Below, one piece after another: positions 8,125-17,400 of a stretch of 64,000 bases of DNA. The stretch spans positions 47,910-111,909 of the forward strand of contig CAYMKL010000001.1 of NCBI GenBank assembly GCA_964390805.1, in the 5' to 3' direction. The position numbers and the translations under genes were made by a program. Below the pieces are notes generated by a model that saw nothing but the letters and a program-made list of their open reading frames with translations, did no database searches and was not told the origin of the DNA. This DNA is from CAYMKL01 sp964390805 (GTDB lineage: Bacteria > Chloroflexota > Anaerolineae > VGOG01). How positions within the stretch are numbered: position 1 is the first letter of the stretch; each line of letters starts with the position of its first letter.

Positions 8125-8250
8125 GCTTGCGTATTTGATGTCACAAAGCCGCTCTACGCCCAGGTCATCGAGCCAGGCACACGCGCTGGCGTGTACGGTC
8201 GCTTCGTGCAGCTGCACAAAATGCCCGAACTGAGCGACCTGAGAACCTAG
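8125..8250 (+). pseudogene. C-terminal gene fragment ahead of the DUF3800 gene
   Basis: A frame with no start codon, opening after the stop at 8122-8124, encodes about 41 residues including 'DVTKPLYAQVIEPGTRAG' and 'FVQLHKMPELSDLRT', then stops at 8248-8250 directly against the ATG of the DUF3800 gene. The regular codon use and abutting stop/start suggest the tail of a small upstream partner gene that has lost its 5' end. The family was not recognised. Confidence 0.35.
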
Positions 8251-8877
8251 ATGCTGTTTGCTTTCGGAGACGAGTCGGGGACGCCCAACCCGGCAAGCGA
8301 GGAACAATTCTTCACCGTGGCGCTGCTTGTGGTGCAAAATCCGCGCCACATAGAAACACTCGTCCGTCGGACACGCCGATCGCTGCGCAGGCGCGCTCGA
8401 ACCAGCGAGTTGAAGGCTGCTCGCTCGCACCCACGAGTCATCCGGCGTTTCCTGACCAAGTTAGCTGGTATCGAGTGCGAGATCTACGTTACGGTAGTGG
8501 ATAAGCAAGGCATCGCCCCGCAACACAGCGAAGTGGTATACCGTGCGGCGGTGGCGCGAGTCGTCCGCCATTGCGTCGAACGCCACCCTCAAGTCAACTT
8601 GTGCCTGGACAAGCGATACACTAACCGCACCCAACGAGTACAACTCGAGCAAGCCATACGCGGGGCCATTGCTCATGTGCCTATGCAAATCGTGTTGATC
8701 CAACAATCAGATTCGTGGGCAATGCCTGGGTTACAAGCAGTAGATTTCGTGGCTTGGTCTTTTGAGCAGAAGCACGGGTTGGGCGAGGGCTGGGCAGCAC
8801 AGATCATTGCCGACAAGGTCATCGTGGAGGAAAAGGTACGAGGAACAAAAATAGCGGCTCTGCCTGGGGGCCGATAA
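8251..8877 (+). CDS. DUF3800 domain protein
   Basis: The 208-residue product begins 'MLFAFGDESG', and the D7-E8-S9-G10 motif near the N-terminus is the hallmark of DUF3800 (PF12686), a family with an RNase H-like fold. Near the end 'DSWAMPGLQAVDFVAW' matches the conserved second acidic patch, giving acidic residues that could bind metal. Biochemical activity of the family is not established; members are common near phage and defence genes. The start abuts the stop of a fragmentary upstream gene, and no other ribosome site is evident, so coupling may once have driven translation. Confidence 0.82.
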   Translation: MLFAFGDESGTPNPASEEQFFTVALLVVQNPRHIETLVRRTRRSLRRRARTSELKAARSHPRVIRRFLTKLAGIECEIYVTVVDKQGIAPQHSEVVYRAAVARVVRHCVERHPQVNLCLDKRYTNRTQRVQLEQAIRGAIAHVPMQIVLIQQSDSWAMPGLQAVDFVAWSFEQKHGLGEGWAAQIIADKVIVEEKVRGTKIAALPGGR

Positions 8878-8969
8878 CCACCGCCAACTAGTGGGCGGAG
8901 TGAGGTGTTCTACGAACACCCAGCCGATCCAGGACCTACAATACCGCTACTTGCTTGAATTATACTACC

Positions 8970-8989
8970 ACTTGACATTAAAGTCAAGT
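8970..8989. promoter_or_regulatory. palindromic operator-like site
   Basis: ACTTGAC (8970-8976) and GTCAAGT (8983-8989) form a perfect 7-bp inverted repeat around ATTAAA. It follows a possible -10 (TATACT, 8961-8966) and ends just before the small helix-turn-helix-like frame at 8994. The size suits a dimeric regulator site; the binding protein is unknown. Confidence 0.4.
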
Positions 8990-8993
8990 TTCG

Positions 8994-9230
8994 ATGAAAG
9001 ATGAGCAAGGTGTTGGTCTTGCTGAGCAAACTGAAAGCTCAAGCCGCCCTCGCAGCCTCAACCACACCGACACCCTCACCGACACCCTCACCGACACCCT
9101 CACGGCCAGCCGTTCCCTGACTCGCCTAGAGAGCCTGGGACTGCTGCAGCGTTCCGAGCAACGTCGCGGGCCGGGCGTCTACTACACACTGGCCGGGGAA
9201 GCAGCAAAACCCTCGCTTTGGCAAGTTTGA
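8994..9230 (+). pseudogene. remnant winged-helix regulator with 12-bp repeats
   Basis: The second half ('SLTRLESLGLLQRSEQ' then 'GPGVYYTLAGEA') reads like recognition helix and wing of a MarR/PadR-like DNA-binding domain. The first half is not a normal helix-turn-helix: it holds three tandem copies of the 12-bp unit ccgacaccctca (9067-9102), translated as TDTL repeats. In the +1 frame an ATG at 9002 opens a run resembling a regulator N-terminus ('MSKVLVLLSKLKAQAALAA') that stops early. The simplest reading is a small autoregulated repressor broken by frameshift and repeat expansion. It could still be expressed as the 78-residue product. Confidence 0.35.
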
Positions 9231-9299
9231 ACTGCTGAACCAATCGCCATTTCGCCAGTCCTGTCTAACCAGGAAATACAACAATCAGGAGGTACAAAA

Positions 9300-10459
9300 A
9301 TGACTATGACACACTTTACCCAAACCATCCGCAGGCGACCGATGGTTCTACGCCTGCTGCTGGCAGTGTCCCTCTTGGCTGTCCTGGGTAACGCAGCGGG
9401 GGTGAACGCAGCCGCACCGAGACACGTGCTGGTGCTCAACTCTTACCACCAGGGGCTGAGTTGGACGGACAGCATCGTTGAGGGAATCGAGTCTGTATTG
9501 GGAGGAGACTCAGACCTTGAGCTGCACATCGAGTACATGGACACCAAACGCCTGTACAACGCCTGTACGATGAGGGGTATCTTCAGAAGCTGTATGAATT
9601 GTACCAGTACAAATACAGCCAGATGCAGTTCGAGGTGGTGATCGTCAGTGACAACAACGCCTTTGAATTCCTGCACCAGCATTACGACGAGCTATTCCCA
9701 GGCACACCAGTGGTGTTCTGTGGCATCAACGATTTCAGGGACTCCATGCTGGAAGGATACGATTTGTACACCGGGGTGGTAGAGGTGACCGATATCCAGA
9801 GCACGCTCGAAATCGCCCTGCAACTGCACCCCAACGTGGCCCAGGTCGCGGTGGTGAACGATCGCACCTCCACAGGAGTCGCCCTGGAAAGCGAGTTGCA
9901 GGCGATGCTCCCACGTTTTGAGGCCTCGACAGAGTTCGTCCTCATCGAAGACCTGGACATGGCGGAGGTTCAGGCCCAGGTGAAGACTCTGCCTGCCGAC
10001 AGCCTCATCCTGTTGCTGGTGCTCAACCGCGACGCGTCGGGGCAGTTCTTCACCTACGAGGAGAGCCTGGCCCGAATCTCCAGTGTGACCACTTTACCGA
10101 TCTATGGCTTATGGGACTTCTATCTGGGTGGCGGCATTGTCGGCGGCAAGCTGGCCAGCGGCTTCCACCAGGGCGAGGCGGCGGCCATGATCGCGCAGCG
10201 CATCCTGGGGGGAGAAGCTGTGGGGGATATCCCAGTCGTTAAGGAAAGCCCCAACCGCTACATGTTCGACTATGAGCAAATGCAGCGCTTCGGCCTGAAG
10301 TCCTCGGCCTTGCCGGCCGATAGCATCGTCATCAACGTACCCGACACGTTCTATGATCGCTACAGGACGTTGATCTGGGGTTCACTGGGCATCGTCGCCG
10401 TGCTGATCTTGATTGTCTCCACCCTGCTGGTCAGCATCACCCAGCGCAGGCGGGCGTAG
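9300..10459 (+). pseudogene. ABC-type substrate-binding sensor protein, broken by an 11-bp duplication
   Basis: Translation would start at 9300 behind aggaggt, with a signal peptide then 'HVLVLNSYHQGLSWTDSIVEGIE', the opening of ABC_sub_bind (PF04392) domains. The frame is lost after 'DTKRLYN' and resumes as 'YDEGYLQKLYELYQ' in another frame to a membrane helix ('IWGSLGIVAVLILIVSTLLV') and 'TQRRRA'. The sequence aacgcctgtac is tandemly duplicated at 9547-9568; removing one copy restores a continuous frame. The TAG after RRRA sits where relatives usually continue (RRRAEEA) into sensor kinase or GGDEF domains, so the output domain is also lost. It could be a pseudogene, a slippage-variable gene or an assembly error. 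Confidence 0.8.
9547..9568 (+). repeat. 11-bp tandem duplication
   Basis: Two perfect back-to-back copies of aacgcctgtac (9547-9557 and 9558-9568) lie in the substrate-binding gene. Because 11 is not a multiple of three, the extra copy shifts the frame; deletion of one copy gives the expected family sequence. Confidence 0.9.
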
Positions 10460-10496
10460 GAGGCACATTCAACAGCAGGCAATGAGTACAGGAAAC

Positions 10497-10530
10497 AAGA
10501 GCCGCGGTCAAGCGCCTGACTGCGGCTCTT
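10497..10530 (+). terminator. intrinsic terminator, hairpin of repeat module A copy 1
   Basis: A 14-bp stem (10497-10510 with 10517-10530, one G-U pair) closes a six-base loop 'agcgcc' and is followed by 'tgtttt'. Nearly identical to the hairpin at 17976-18009. It ends transcription from the broken sensor gene before the next promoter. Confidence 0.75.
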
Positions 10531-10534
10531 TGTT

Positions 10535-10599
10535 TTCACGCAGAGTTCACATGAAATTCACGTTGTTTTCACCCACTATTTGCTGTAATCTGCTATAAT
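10535..10599 (+). promoter_or_regulatory. four 11-bp direct repeats (PHO-box-like) with promoter
   Basis: TTCAC occurs at 10535, 10546, 10557 and 10568, at exactly 11-bp steps. A good -10, TATAAT, lies at 10594-10599, while no -35 is visible at the expected place, so the last repeats would sit where an activator contacts polymerase. Head-to-tail repeats at 11-bp spacing are how OmpR/PhoB-family response regulators bind; Streptomyces PHO boxes use GTTCACC units. The downstream gene is the second FGE-domain protein. Regulator identity is inferred. Confidence 0.65.
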
Positions 10600-10735
10600 G
10601 CAAGCGTTTCACCAAGTTTGAGCAAGTCTGAAATCATTTCACCCGTTTTATGGACAGGCTCTTCAGCAATCAGGGTTCTTTCGAAAAGAAGCTGTGAAAA
10701 TGGCGGAGCAAATGGTGACTAAGTGGGAGCATGCT

Positions 10736-11668
10736 ATGACGTACGAAAGCGGTTATGAGATCGTAGTAGGGGTCAGACTCATTCCTATCCGGGCGCCTGC
10801 TTATGCTGGCGGCAGTAAGAAGCTTCCGTGGAGCGAGGTGCCGGGGAAGAAAGACAAAGGATATCCCAGCATCTTCGTGACTGAATCTCGTGGAATACCC
10901 TCTCAGAGGCAAGCATTTCCAGAGTTACTCCAAGTGGTTCAGCCTCTGAAGCCCTTCGAGCCGGAGATGGTCCTCATCCCTGCCGGTGAGTTCACCATGA
11001 TCAGTGATCCCAGCTTGGATCAAGATGCGGTTGATGATGAGCAGCCCCAACATAGACTGTACCTGCCCGACTACTACCTGGCCAAGACGCCGGTGACCAA
11101 CGCCCAGTACGCGGCCTTTGTGCAGGCCACCGGCCGCCACCTGCCGGAGCGTTGGATAGGCGAGCAGCCACCGACAGGCAAAGAGCATTATCCTGCGGTG
11201 TACGTCTCCTGGCATGACGCTACGGCCTACTGCAATTGGCTGACCGAGGAAACCGGCAAGCCCTACCGCCTACCCAACGAGGCCGAATGGGAGAAGGGCG
11301 CATGGGGCAGCAATGGGCGCATCTACCCTTGGGGCAGCCAGGGGGACGAGAAGAGGTATGGCACCATAGGCAGCATACGCGGCGACACACCAATGAGGGC
11401 CTACGCCCAAGGAGCCAGCCCTTACGATTTGCCAGACATGGCGGGCAACGTGTGGGAGTGGACACGGAGCGCCTGCGAGGTCTACCCCCGCGATCCAGAG
11501 AGTGGCCGGGAAGGTATCAAGAGTGGCGTAGGCCGGGTGTTGCGGGGCGGCTCGTGGTACCGCAATCAGTGGTACGCCCGCTGCACGCTTCGCTACGGGG
11601 TCTACCCCGATGCCCGCTACCACTACATTGGGTTTCGGGTGGCGGCTTCCCCCTCGAATCCGCATTGA
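10736..11668 (+). CDS. FGE-sulfatase (SUMF1) domain protein
   Basis: The preferred start is the ATG at 10736, six bases after gggag; the frame extends to GTG 10694 or ATG 10700 without a ribosome site. The 310-residue product has a short N-terminal region without a signal peptide, then an FGE-sulfatase domain from 'MVLIPAGEFTM' (about residue 80) through 'LPNEAEWEKGAWG', 'GNVWEW' and 'RGGSW' to 'YIGFRVAAS'. One Cys follows 'RGGSWYRNQWYAR', but the first active-site Cys of true formylglycine-generating enzymes is absent, so it may be a binding or effector domain. In bacteria such domains also occur in diversity-generating systems and conflict proteins. The promoter is the 4 x 11-bp array upstream; hairpin 11701-11733 ends the unit. 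Confidence 0.85.
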   Translation: MTYESGYEIVVGVRLIPIRAPAYAGGSKKLPWSEVPGKKDKGYPSIFVTESRGIPSQRQAFPELLQVVQPLKPFEPEMVLIPAGEFTMISDPSLDQDAVDDEQPQHRLYLPDYYLAKTPVTNAQYAAFVQATGRHLPERWIGEQPPTGKEHYPAVYVSWHDATAYCNWLTEETGKPYRLPNEAEWEKGAWGSNGRIYPWGSQGDEKRYGTIGSIRGDTPMRAYAQGASPYDLPDMAGNVWEWTRSACEVYPRDPESGREGIKSGVGRVLRGGSWYRNQWYARCTLRYGVYPDARYHYIGFRVAASPSNPH

Positions 11669-11700
11669 GCCACCTTTTCAAGCAGCATAGGGAAATGACA

Positions 11701-11733
11701 AAAGCCACCTGCGTCAACCGTACGGGTGGCTTT
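11701..11733 (+). terminator. intrinsic terminator, module B copy 2
   Basis: AAAGCCACC (11701-11709) pairs with GGTGGCTTT (11725-11733), followed by 'gttggtgtt'. It ends the FGE-domain gene. Its sequence, and that of the promoter after it, matches 1155-1221. Confidence 0.65.
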
Positions 11734-11740
11734 GTTGGTG

Positions 11741-11769
11741 TTGCCAAACAAGCGGGAATCTGATATACT
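11741..11769 (+). promoter_or_regulatory. promoter, module B copy 2
   Basis: TTGCCA (11741-11746), 17 bp, TATACT (11764-11769), as in the copy at 1193-1221. It should transcribe the gene fragment after it and the carboxypeptidase at 11976, giving a leader of about 200 bases. Confidence 0.55.
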
Positions 11770-11771
11770 AT

Positions 11772-11975
11772 GCCCAACACACTCCCCCTGATCTGACCGC
11801 CCGTGAGGGTGATGACCTCTTCAATCTGGTCAACAGCCTGCCGGAGTTTGAGAAACCGGCGACCGGCCCTTATGACCTCTTAATCTACTACTGGCGTGGG
11901 GTGCATGATTTTCTCTACTTCACTTCGTGCGGCCAGACCATCATCAGCTCAGGCTGGTGGTACACAGGTGATTGA
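11772..11975 (+). pseudogene. C-terminal gene fragment coupled to the carboxypeptidase gene
   Basis: A start-less frame reads 'LFNLVNSLPEFEKP', 'GPYDLLIYYWRGVHDFLYF' and 'SSGWWYTGD' to a TGA at 11973-11975, whose final A is followed by the carboxypeptidase ATG at 11976. The residues are rich in aromatic amino acids and look like a real beta-rich domain, but no upstream coding part exists: the module B promoter lies directly ahead. The family was not recognised. It may have been kept because its translation would couple to the next gene, which has no ribosome site of its own. Confidence 0.4.
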
Positions 11976-14489
11976 ATGAAAAAATGGTTGACCACAATAG
12001 CAAGCCTCGTCATGATCATCGCCCTGCTATCGGGCACCTTCGCCCTGGCTAATGACGGCCCAGATGGAAAAACGGACGATGGCCCGGGCGACGGTCCCAC
12101 AGACGACACGCTGATCGTTCGAGTGTACTACCCCAATCTCGACATCGGCAACAGAGTGCTCATCTCGTTCGAGCCCTGGATATTCGAGACCGATTACGAG
12201 GAAGGCTATCACCTCATGAAAGTGACCCAAAGGGAGATATATCTCCTCACCGATGCCGGCCTTCAAGTTGTAGTTGCCGACCGGCAACAGCTTCCGACGG
12301 TGCAATCCATTCCTAGCTATCCCTGCTACCAGACCGTGGAAGAAACCTTTGCCTTTGCGGAAGCGCTGGCTACTACCTATCCCGATCTCGCCACCTGGAC
12401 CGACGTCGGCAACTCCTGGGAGAAGTCAGCCGGCCTGGGGGGCTACGACGTGATGGTCTTGCGCTTGACCAACTCGGCCATCCTCGGCCCCAAACCCAAG
12501 CTGTTCGCCACCAGCGCTATCCACGCCCGCGAATACGCCACCGCCCCTCTGCTAGTTCGTTTCGCCGAATACCTGATGGACAACTATGGCACCGACGCTG
12601 ACGCCACCTGGATTCTGGATCACCACGAAGTCCACCTGATGCTCCACACCAATCCCGACGGCCGCAAGATGGCCGAGGGCGGGGCTTGGTGGCGCAAGAA
12701 CACCAACCAGAATTACTGCAGCCCCACCAGCAGCGATCGAGGCGCTGATCTCAACCGAAACTTCAGTTATCAATGGGGCTGCTGCAGCGGGTCTAGCGGC
12801 AGCCAATGCAGTGAGACCTATCGAGGCCCCAGCCCCGCCTCTGAGCCGGAAACCCAGGCCGTCCGTGACTACATGCGTACCCAGTTCCCCGACCAGCGCG
12901 GCCCTAACCTCAACGACCGCGCCCCCGATGACGCCACTGGCATCTACCTCGACATCCACAGCTATGGCGAGCTCGTCCTCTGGCCGTGGGGTTTCACGAG
13001 CAGCACAGCGCCCAACGGGACCCAGCTTCAGACATTGGGGCGCAAGTTCGCCTACTGGAACCAGTACGAGCCTCAACAAGCGATCGGGCTGTACCCTACC
13101 GACGGTACCACCGACGACTTTGGCTACGGCGACCTGGGAGTGGCATCCTATACCTTTGAGCTCGGCACGACGTTCTTCCAGTCCTGCAGCTACTTCGAGA
13201 ACACCATCGTACCCGACAACATGCCGGCGTTGATCTATGCCGCCAAGGTCGCGCGCACACCCTACATGACGCCCGCCGGACCCGACGCCTACGCCCTCTC
13301 CCTCAGCGGCGATCCGGTTCCCGCCGGCACGCTCGTCACCCTGAGCGGCACCATCAACGATACCCGTTACAACAACAGCCACGGCGACGAGCCGACGCAA
13401 GACATTGCCACGGCTGAATATTACGTGGACACACCGCCGTGGGTCAGCGGCTCCACAGCCATCGCCATGTCCGCATCCGACGGCAGTTTCGACTCAAAGA
13501 CCGAGAACATTGAAGCAACGATAGAAACCACCGGCTTGAGCAATGGAAAGCACATCATCTTTGTGCGCGGACAGGATGTGAACGGCAATTGGGGCGCTTT
13601 CAGCGCGATCTTTCTCAACGTCACCGAAGGTACGCCCCCACCGCCCATCCTACTGGTGGATGACGATAATGGCTCATCTTATGAGAGCTACTTCACGGCA
13701 GCGCTCGACACTCTGGCCAACGACTACGACACCTGGAACGTCGAGAGCCAGGGCTCGCCTCCGGCGTCTGTCTTGCAGCAGTACGACGTCGTCTTATGGT
13801 TCACCGGCGACGACTATGCCACCACGCTGACCAGCACCGACCAGTCCAACCTGGCAACCTACCTGGATGGCGGTGGCTGTCTCTTCGTCACTGGCCAGGA
13901 CATCGGGCGCTCCGTTGGGGAATCGCCCTTCTACAGCGATTATGTGCATGCCACCTACGTGCAGGACGACATTGATTTATCCGGCCTGAACGGGGTCTCT
14001 GGCGACTCGATATCCGATGGGTTCAATATAGCTATCTCCGGCGGCGATGGAGCCAATAACCAAGGCCAGCCGAGCGAGATAGATCCCATTGACCCAGCGG
14101 TCAGCGTCTTCACATACGATATTAGCGCCACTGTGGCTTCGAGGGAGAGTGCTGAGCTCCGGGACATGGCATCCTCTGGCGCCGGAGCGATAAGGGTGGA
14201 CGGAGGGACATACAAGGTAGTCTACTTCGCTTTCGGCTTCGAGGCCATCAACTCGGCTGCTGATCGTCAGTTAGTCATGGAGAGGGTGCTTGATTGGACA
14301 TGGTCACTTTTCGGTGACTTTGATTTCAATTGTGTTGTGAACGTGGCGGACATCCAAGGGGTGGCCACTCGCTGGCGTATGACAGACACGGATCCTGACT
14401 GGAACCCACGCTACGATCTCGATAACGATGGGAACATTGACATCGTGGACATCATGCTGGTGGTGGTTCACTGGGAGGAGACTTGCTAA
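11976..14489 (+). CDS. secreted M14 zinc carboxypeptidase with GATase-like and dockerin domains
   Basis: The 837-residue product has a signal peptide ('LVMIIALLSGTFALA'), a prodomain-like stretch, and a peptidase M14 domain (residues about 110-420) with zinc ligands H183 and E186 ('IHARE') and H328 ('DIHSY'), substrate-binding 'DLNRNF' and catalytic E395 ('YTFELGT'). A beta-rich domain (about 430-545) leads to a class-I-glutamine-amidotransferase-like fold (about 550-760, 'YLDGGGCLFVTGQDIG'). A dockerin follows with paired Ca loops ('DFNCVVNVADIQ', 'DLDNDGNIDIVDI', about 780-837). It would trim peptides outside the cell. The dockerin implies docking to a cohesin, and a cohesin-like protein is encoded at 36699-37871. 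The start follows a TGA directly, with no ribosome site. Confidence 0.9.
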   Translation: MKKWLTTIASLVMIIALLSGTFALANDGPDGKTDDGPGDGPTDDTLIVRVYYPNLDIGNRVLISFEPWIFETDYEEGYHLMKVTQREIYLLTDAGLQVVVADRQQLPTVQSIPSYPCYQTVEETFAFAEALATTYPDLATWTDVGNSWEKSAGLGGYDVMVLRLTNSAILGPKPKLFATSAIHAREYATAPLLVRFAEYLMDNYGTDADATWILDHHEVHLMLHTNPDGRKMAEGGAWWRKNTNQNYCSPTSSDRGADLNRNFSYQWGCCSGSSGSQCSETYRGPSPASEPETQAVRDYMRTQFPDQRGPNLNDRAPDDATGIYLDIHSYGELVLWPWGFTSSTAPNGTQLQTLGRKFAYWNQYEPQQAIGLYPTDGTTDDFGYGDLGVASYTFELGTTFFQSCSYFENTIVPDNMPALIYAAKVARTPYMTPAGPDAYALSLSGDPVPAGTLVTLSGTINDTRYNNSHGDEPTQDIATAEYYVDTPPWVSGSTAIAMSASDGSFDSKTENIEATIETTGLSNGKHIIFVRGQDVNGNWGAFSAIFLNVTEGTPPPPILLVDDDNGSSYESYFTAALDTLANDYDTWNVESQGSPPASVLQQYDVVLWFTGDDYATTLTSTDQSNLATYLDGGGCLFVTGQDIGRSVGESPFYSDYVHATYVQDDIDLSGLNGVSGDSISDGFNIAISGGDGANNQGQPSEIDPIDPAVSVFTYDISATVASRESAELRDMASSGAGAIRVDGGTYKVVYFAFGFEAINSAADRQLVMERVLDWTWSLFGDFDFNCVVNVADIQGVATRWRMTDTDPDWNPRYDLDNDGNIDIVDIMLVVVHWEETC

Positions 14490-14491
14490 TA

Positions 14492-17400
14492 ATGGAATTT
14501 CACATTTCCCGCCAGGCGCGGGATCGCTATCAGTTTGACGAGGCGCTGTTCTCTCTCAGCGGGAACGTCATCCTGGCCGATTTTCACGCCGCGCGGGTGC
14601 TGGCGCAACAAATGAACGACAAGCGCGATCTGGTCCGCTTCCCGGAACAGGCGGTTAAAGCTGGCCACATCAATGCCATGGGGCTGATTGACGAGGTTTT
14701 GCACTCCGTCGTCGGCCTGTATCGCGAGCAGAAGAATCAACAGGCCATGGAACAAGCCCTGGACTGGGTGGTGGAAAAACTGGGCCAGGCAGCGGTGGAC
14801 AAAGCTCTGCGCCGATTCGTGGACGAATTTCCCCCACTGGATGTTTATCGGCGAGAGATTGATCCCCAGACCTATCTGGAAGGAGAGACTGCCGGCGTAC
14901 CCCATCGCCAGATGGTGCTAGAAGAGCTGTTGATGCTCTGGCTGGCCAACGTGAATGCGGCCTTTTCCCCCCTTATGGAATTATTCGACGACGCGGCGCT
15001 GGAAAAGGAAACAGCCTACCGGCAAGTCATCGCCGGTCTAGGCGAATTCCTTGCCACCCAACCCACCTTTGGCCCCGACGACCAATATCTGGTGGATATG
15101 CTGCGCGATCCTGCCATCGCGGTGCCTCATTCCCTTTCAGGACAGTTGGAATACATCCGCGAAAGGTGGGGGGCATTGCTGGGCCGATACCTCTATCGCC
15201 TGCTCAGCGGGCTGGATTTGATCCGGGAAGAGGAAAAGATGCGCTTTCTGGGTGCCGGCCCCGCCCGGCCGTACGAGTTTGCCGGGCTGGAGGCGGAAGC
15301 CGAGCGCTATAGCCTCGATCGTGACTGGATGCCCCGCGTGGTGCTGATGGCTAAAAGCACCTATGTATGGCTGGATCAACTCTCCAGGAAATACGGGCGA
15401 CCCATCACCCGCCTGGATCAGGTGCCCGACGAGGAGTTGGACACTCTGGCCCGCTGGGGATTCTCCGGCCTGTGGCTGATCGGCCTGTGGGAGCGCAGCC
15501 AGGCCTCCCAGCGCATCAAGCAACTGTGCGGCAATCCCGAGGCGGTGGCCTCAGCTTACTCGTTATTCGACTATCAGATCGCCGCCGATCTGGGCGGCGA
15601 AGCGGCCTTTCAGAGCTTGACGGAGCGGGCCTGGCAACGGGGTGTTCGCATTTCCGGCGACATGGTGCCCAACCACGTGGGCATTGACGGCAAATGGGTC
15701 ATTGAGCACCCGGACTGGTTCGTGTCGCTGGACTACAGTCCCTTTCCCTCGTACACCTTCAACGGACCAGACCTCTCCTGGGACGAGCGGGTAGGCATTT
15801 TCGTAGAGGATCACTACTACACCCGCACCGACGCAGCGGTGGTCTTTAAGCGGCTGGACCGCTGGACCGGGAGCGAGAAGTATGTCTACCATGGGAATGA
15901 CGGCACCAGCATGCCCTGGAACGACACGGCCCAGTTGAACTATCTGAACCCCGAGGTGCGTGAGGCCGTGATCCAGACCATCCTGCACGTGGCGCGGATA
16001 TTCCCCATCATTCGCTTTGACGCCGCCATGACCTTGACCAAAAGGCATTACCAGCGTTTGTGGTTCCCGGAGCCCGGCACCGGCGGCGACATCCCCACGC
16101 GAGCAGAGCATGGGCTGACCAAGGCTCAGTTCGACGCCGCCATGCCTCAGGAGTTCTGGCGTGAAGTGGTGGACCGCGTGGCTCAGGAAGCACCCGACAC
16201 CCTCCTGCTGGCCGAGGCCTTTTGGCTGATGGAGGGCTACTTCGTCCGCACGCTGGGCATGCACCGCGTCTACAACAGCGCCTTCATGCACATGCTCAAG
16301 AGCGAGGAAAACGCCAACTATCGTACCACCATCAAGAACGTGTTGGAATTCGACCCCCAAATCCTGAAGCGCTTTGTCAATTTCATGAACAACCCCGACG
16401 AGGAAACCGCCATCGCACAGTTTGGCAAGGATGACAAATACTTTGGCGTTTGCATGATGATGGCTACCATGCCCGGACTGCCGATGTTCGGGCACGGCCA
16501 GATCGAAGGCTTCACCGAGAAATATGGCATGGAATACCGGCGCGCCTACTGGGACGAGCAGCCAGATGAGCACCTGATTCGACGTCACGAGCGGGAGATC
16601 TTTCCCCTGTTGCATCGCCGCCATCTGTTTGCCAGTGTGGAGAATTTCTTGCTATACGATTTCTTTGCGCCGGAAGGGCACGTGAATGAAGACGTGTTCG
16701 CCTATTCCAACCGCGCTGGCCACGAACGGGCCGTGGTGATGTATCACAACAAATACACAGATGCCCGAGGTTGGATACGGACGTCGGTGGCCTACTCAGT
16801 GAAGACGGGCGAAGACGGAGATCGTGTCCTGGTGCAAAAAAGCCTGGGCGAGGGCCTGGGGCTGCACAATCAGGACGACTACTTCTGCACTTTCCGCGAT
16901 CACGTCAGCGGGCTGGAATACATTCGTTCCAGCAAAGAGCTGTGGGAAAAAGGGCTTTATGTCGAGTTGGGCGCATACAAATACCAGGTCTTTCTCGATT
17001 TCCGCGAGGTGCAGGACAACGTGTGGCACCACTACGCCCACCTGGCGGCTTATCTCGACGGACGTGGGGTGCCGAGCATCGAAGAAGCCCTGAGGGAAAC
17101 CTTCTTGCAGCCCATTCATCGTGCGTTCAAGGAACTGGTCAACGCCGCCATGTTCCAGCGGCTGCTGGACGCCCGGCTCACCGAGACTGATGGGGAACTA
17201 GACCAAACCCTTTTAGACGAGGTGGAGCAAAAGACGCTTCACTTGTTGCGGGAGATCAAGCAGTTCACCAGCGCGACGGGGGACGAAGGGTCCCTGGCCC
17301 AGGAGATGCGCCAGCAACTGGAAACCATCCTCCAATTGCCGATCGCCGATTGCCGATTGCCGATTGCCGAATCGAGAATCGAAAATCGAAAACCGAAAAT

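Noticed and set aside
1286..8163. Weak similarity between 1286-1342 and 8107-8163 (aatggcccagg ... cacaaagccgct)
   Set aside because: Only about 50 bp with gaps; not enough to claim a repeat without a genome-wide search.
9067..9102. Possible CRISPR-like or VNTR locus
   Set aside because: Three 12-bp units without spacers; treated as a simple tandem repeat in a remnant gene.
12552..13400. A 282-codon open frame antisense to the carboxypeptidase gene
   Set aside because: Val/Gly/Ala-rich shadow without recognisable features.
15563..16624. A 353-codon open frame antisense to the GH13-like gene
   Set aside because: No domain, no ribosome site, and it mirrors the conserved barrel motifs of the real gene.
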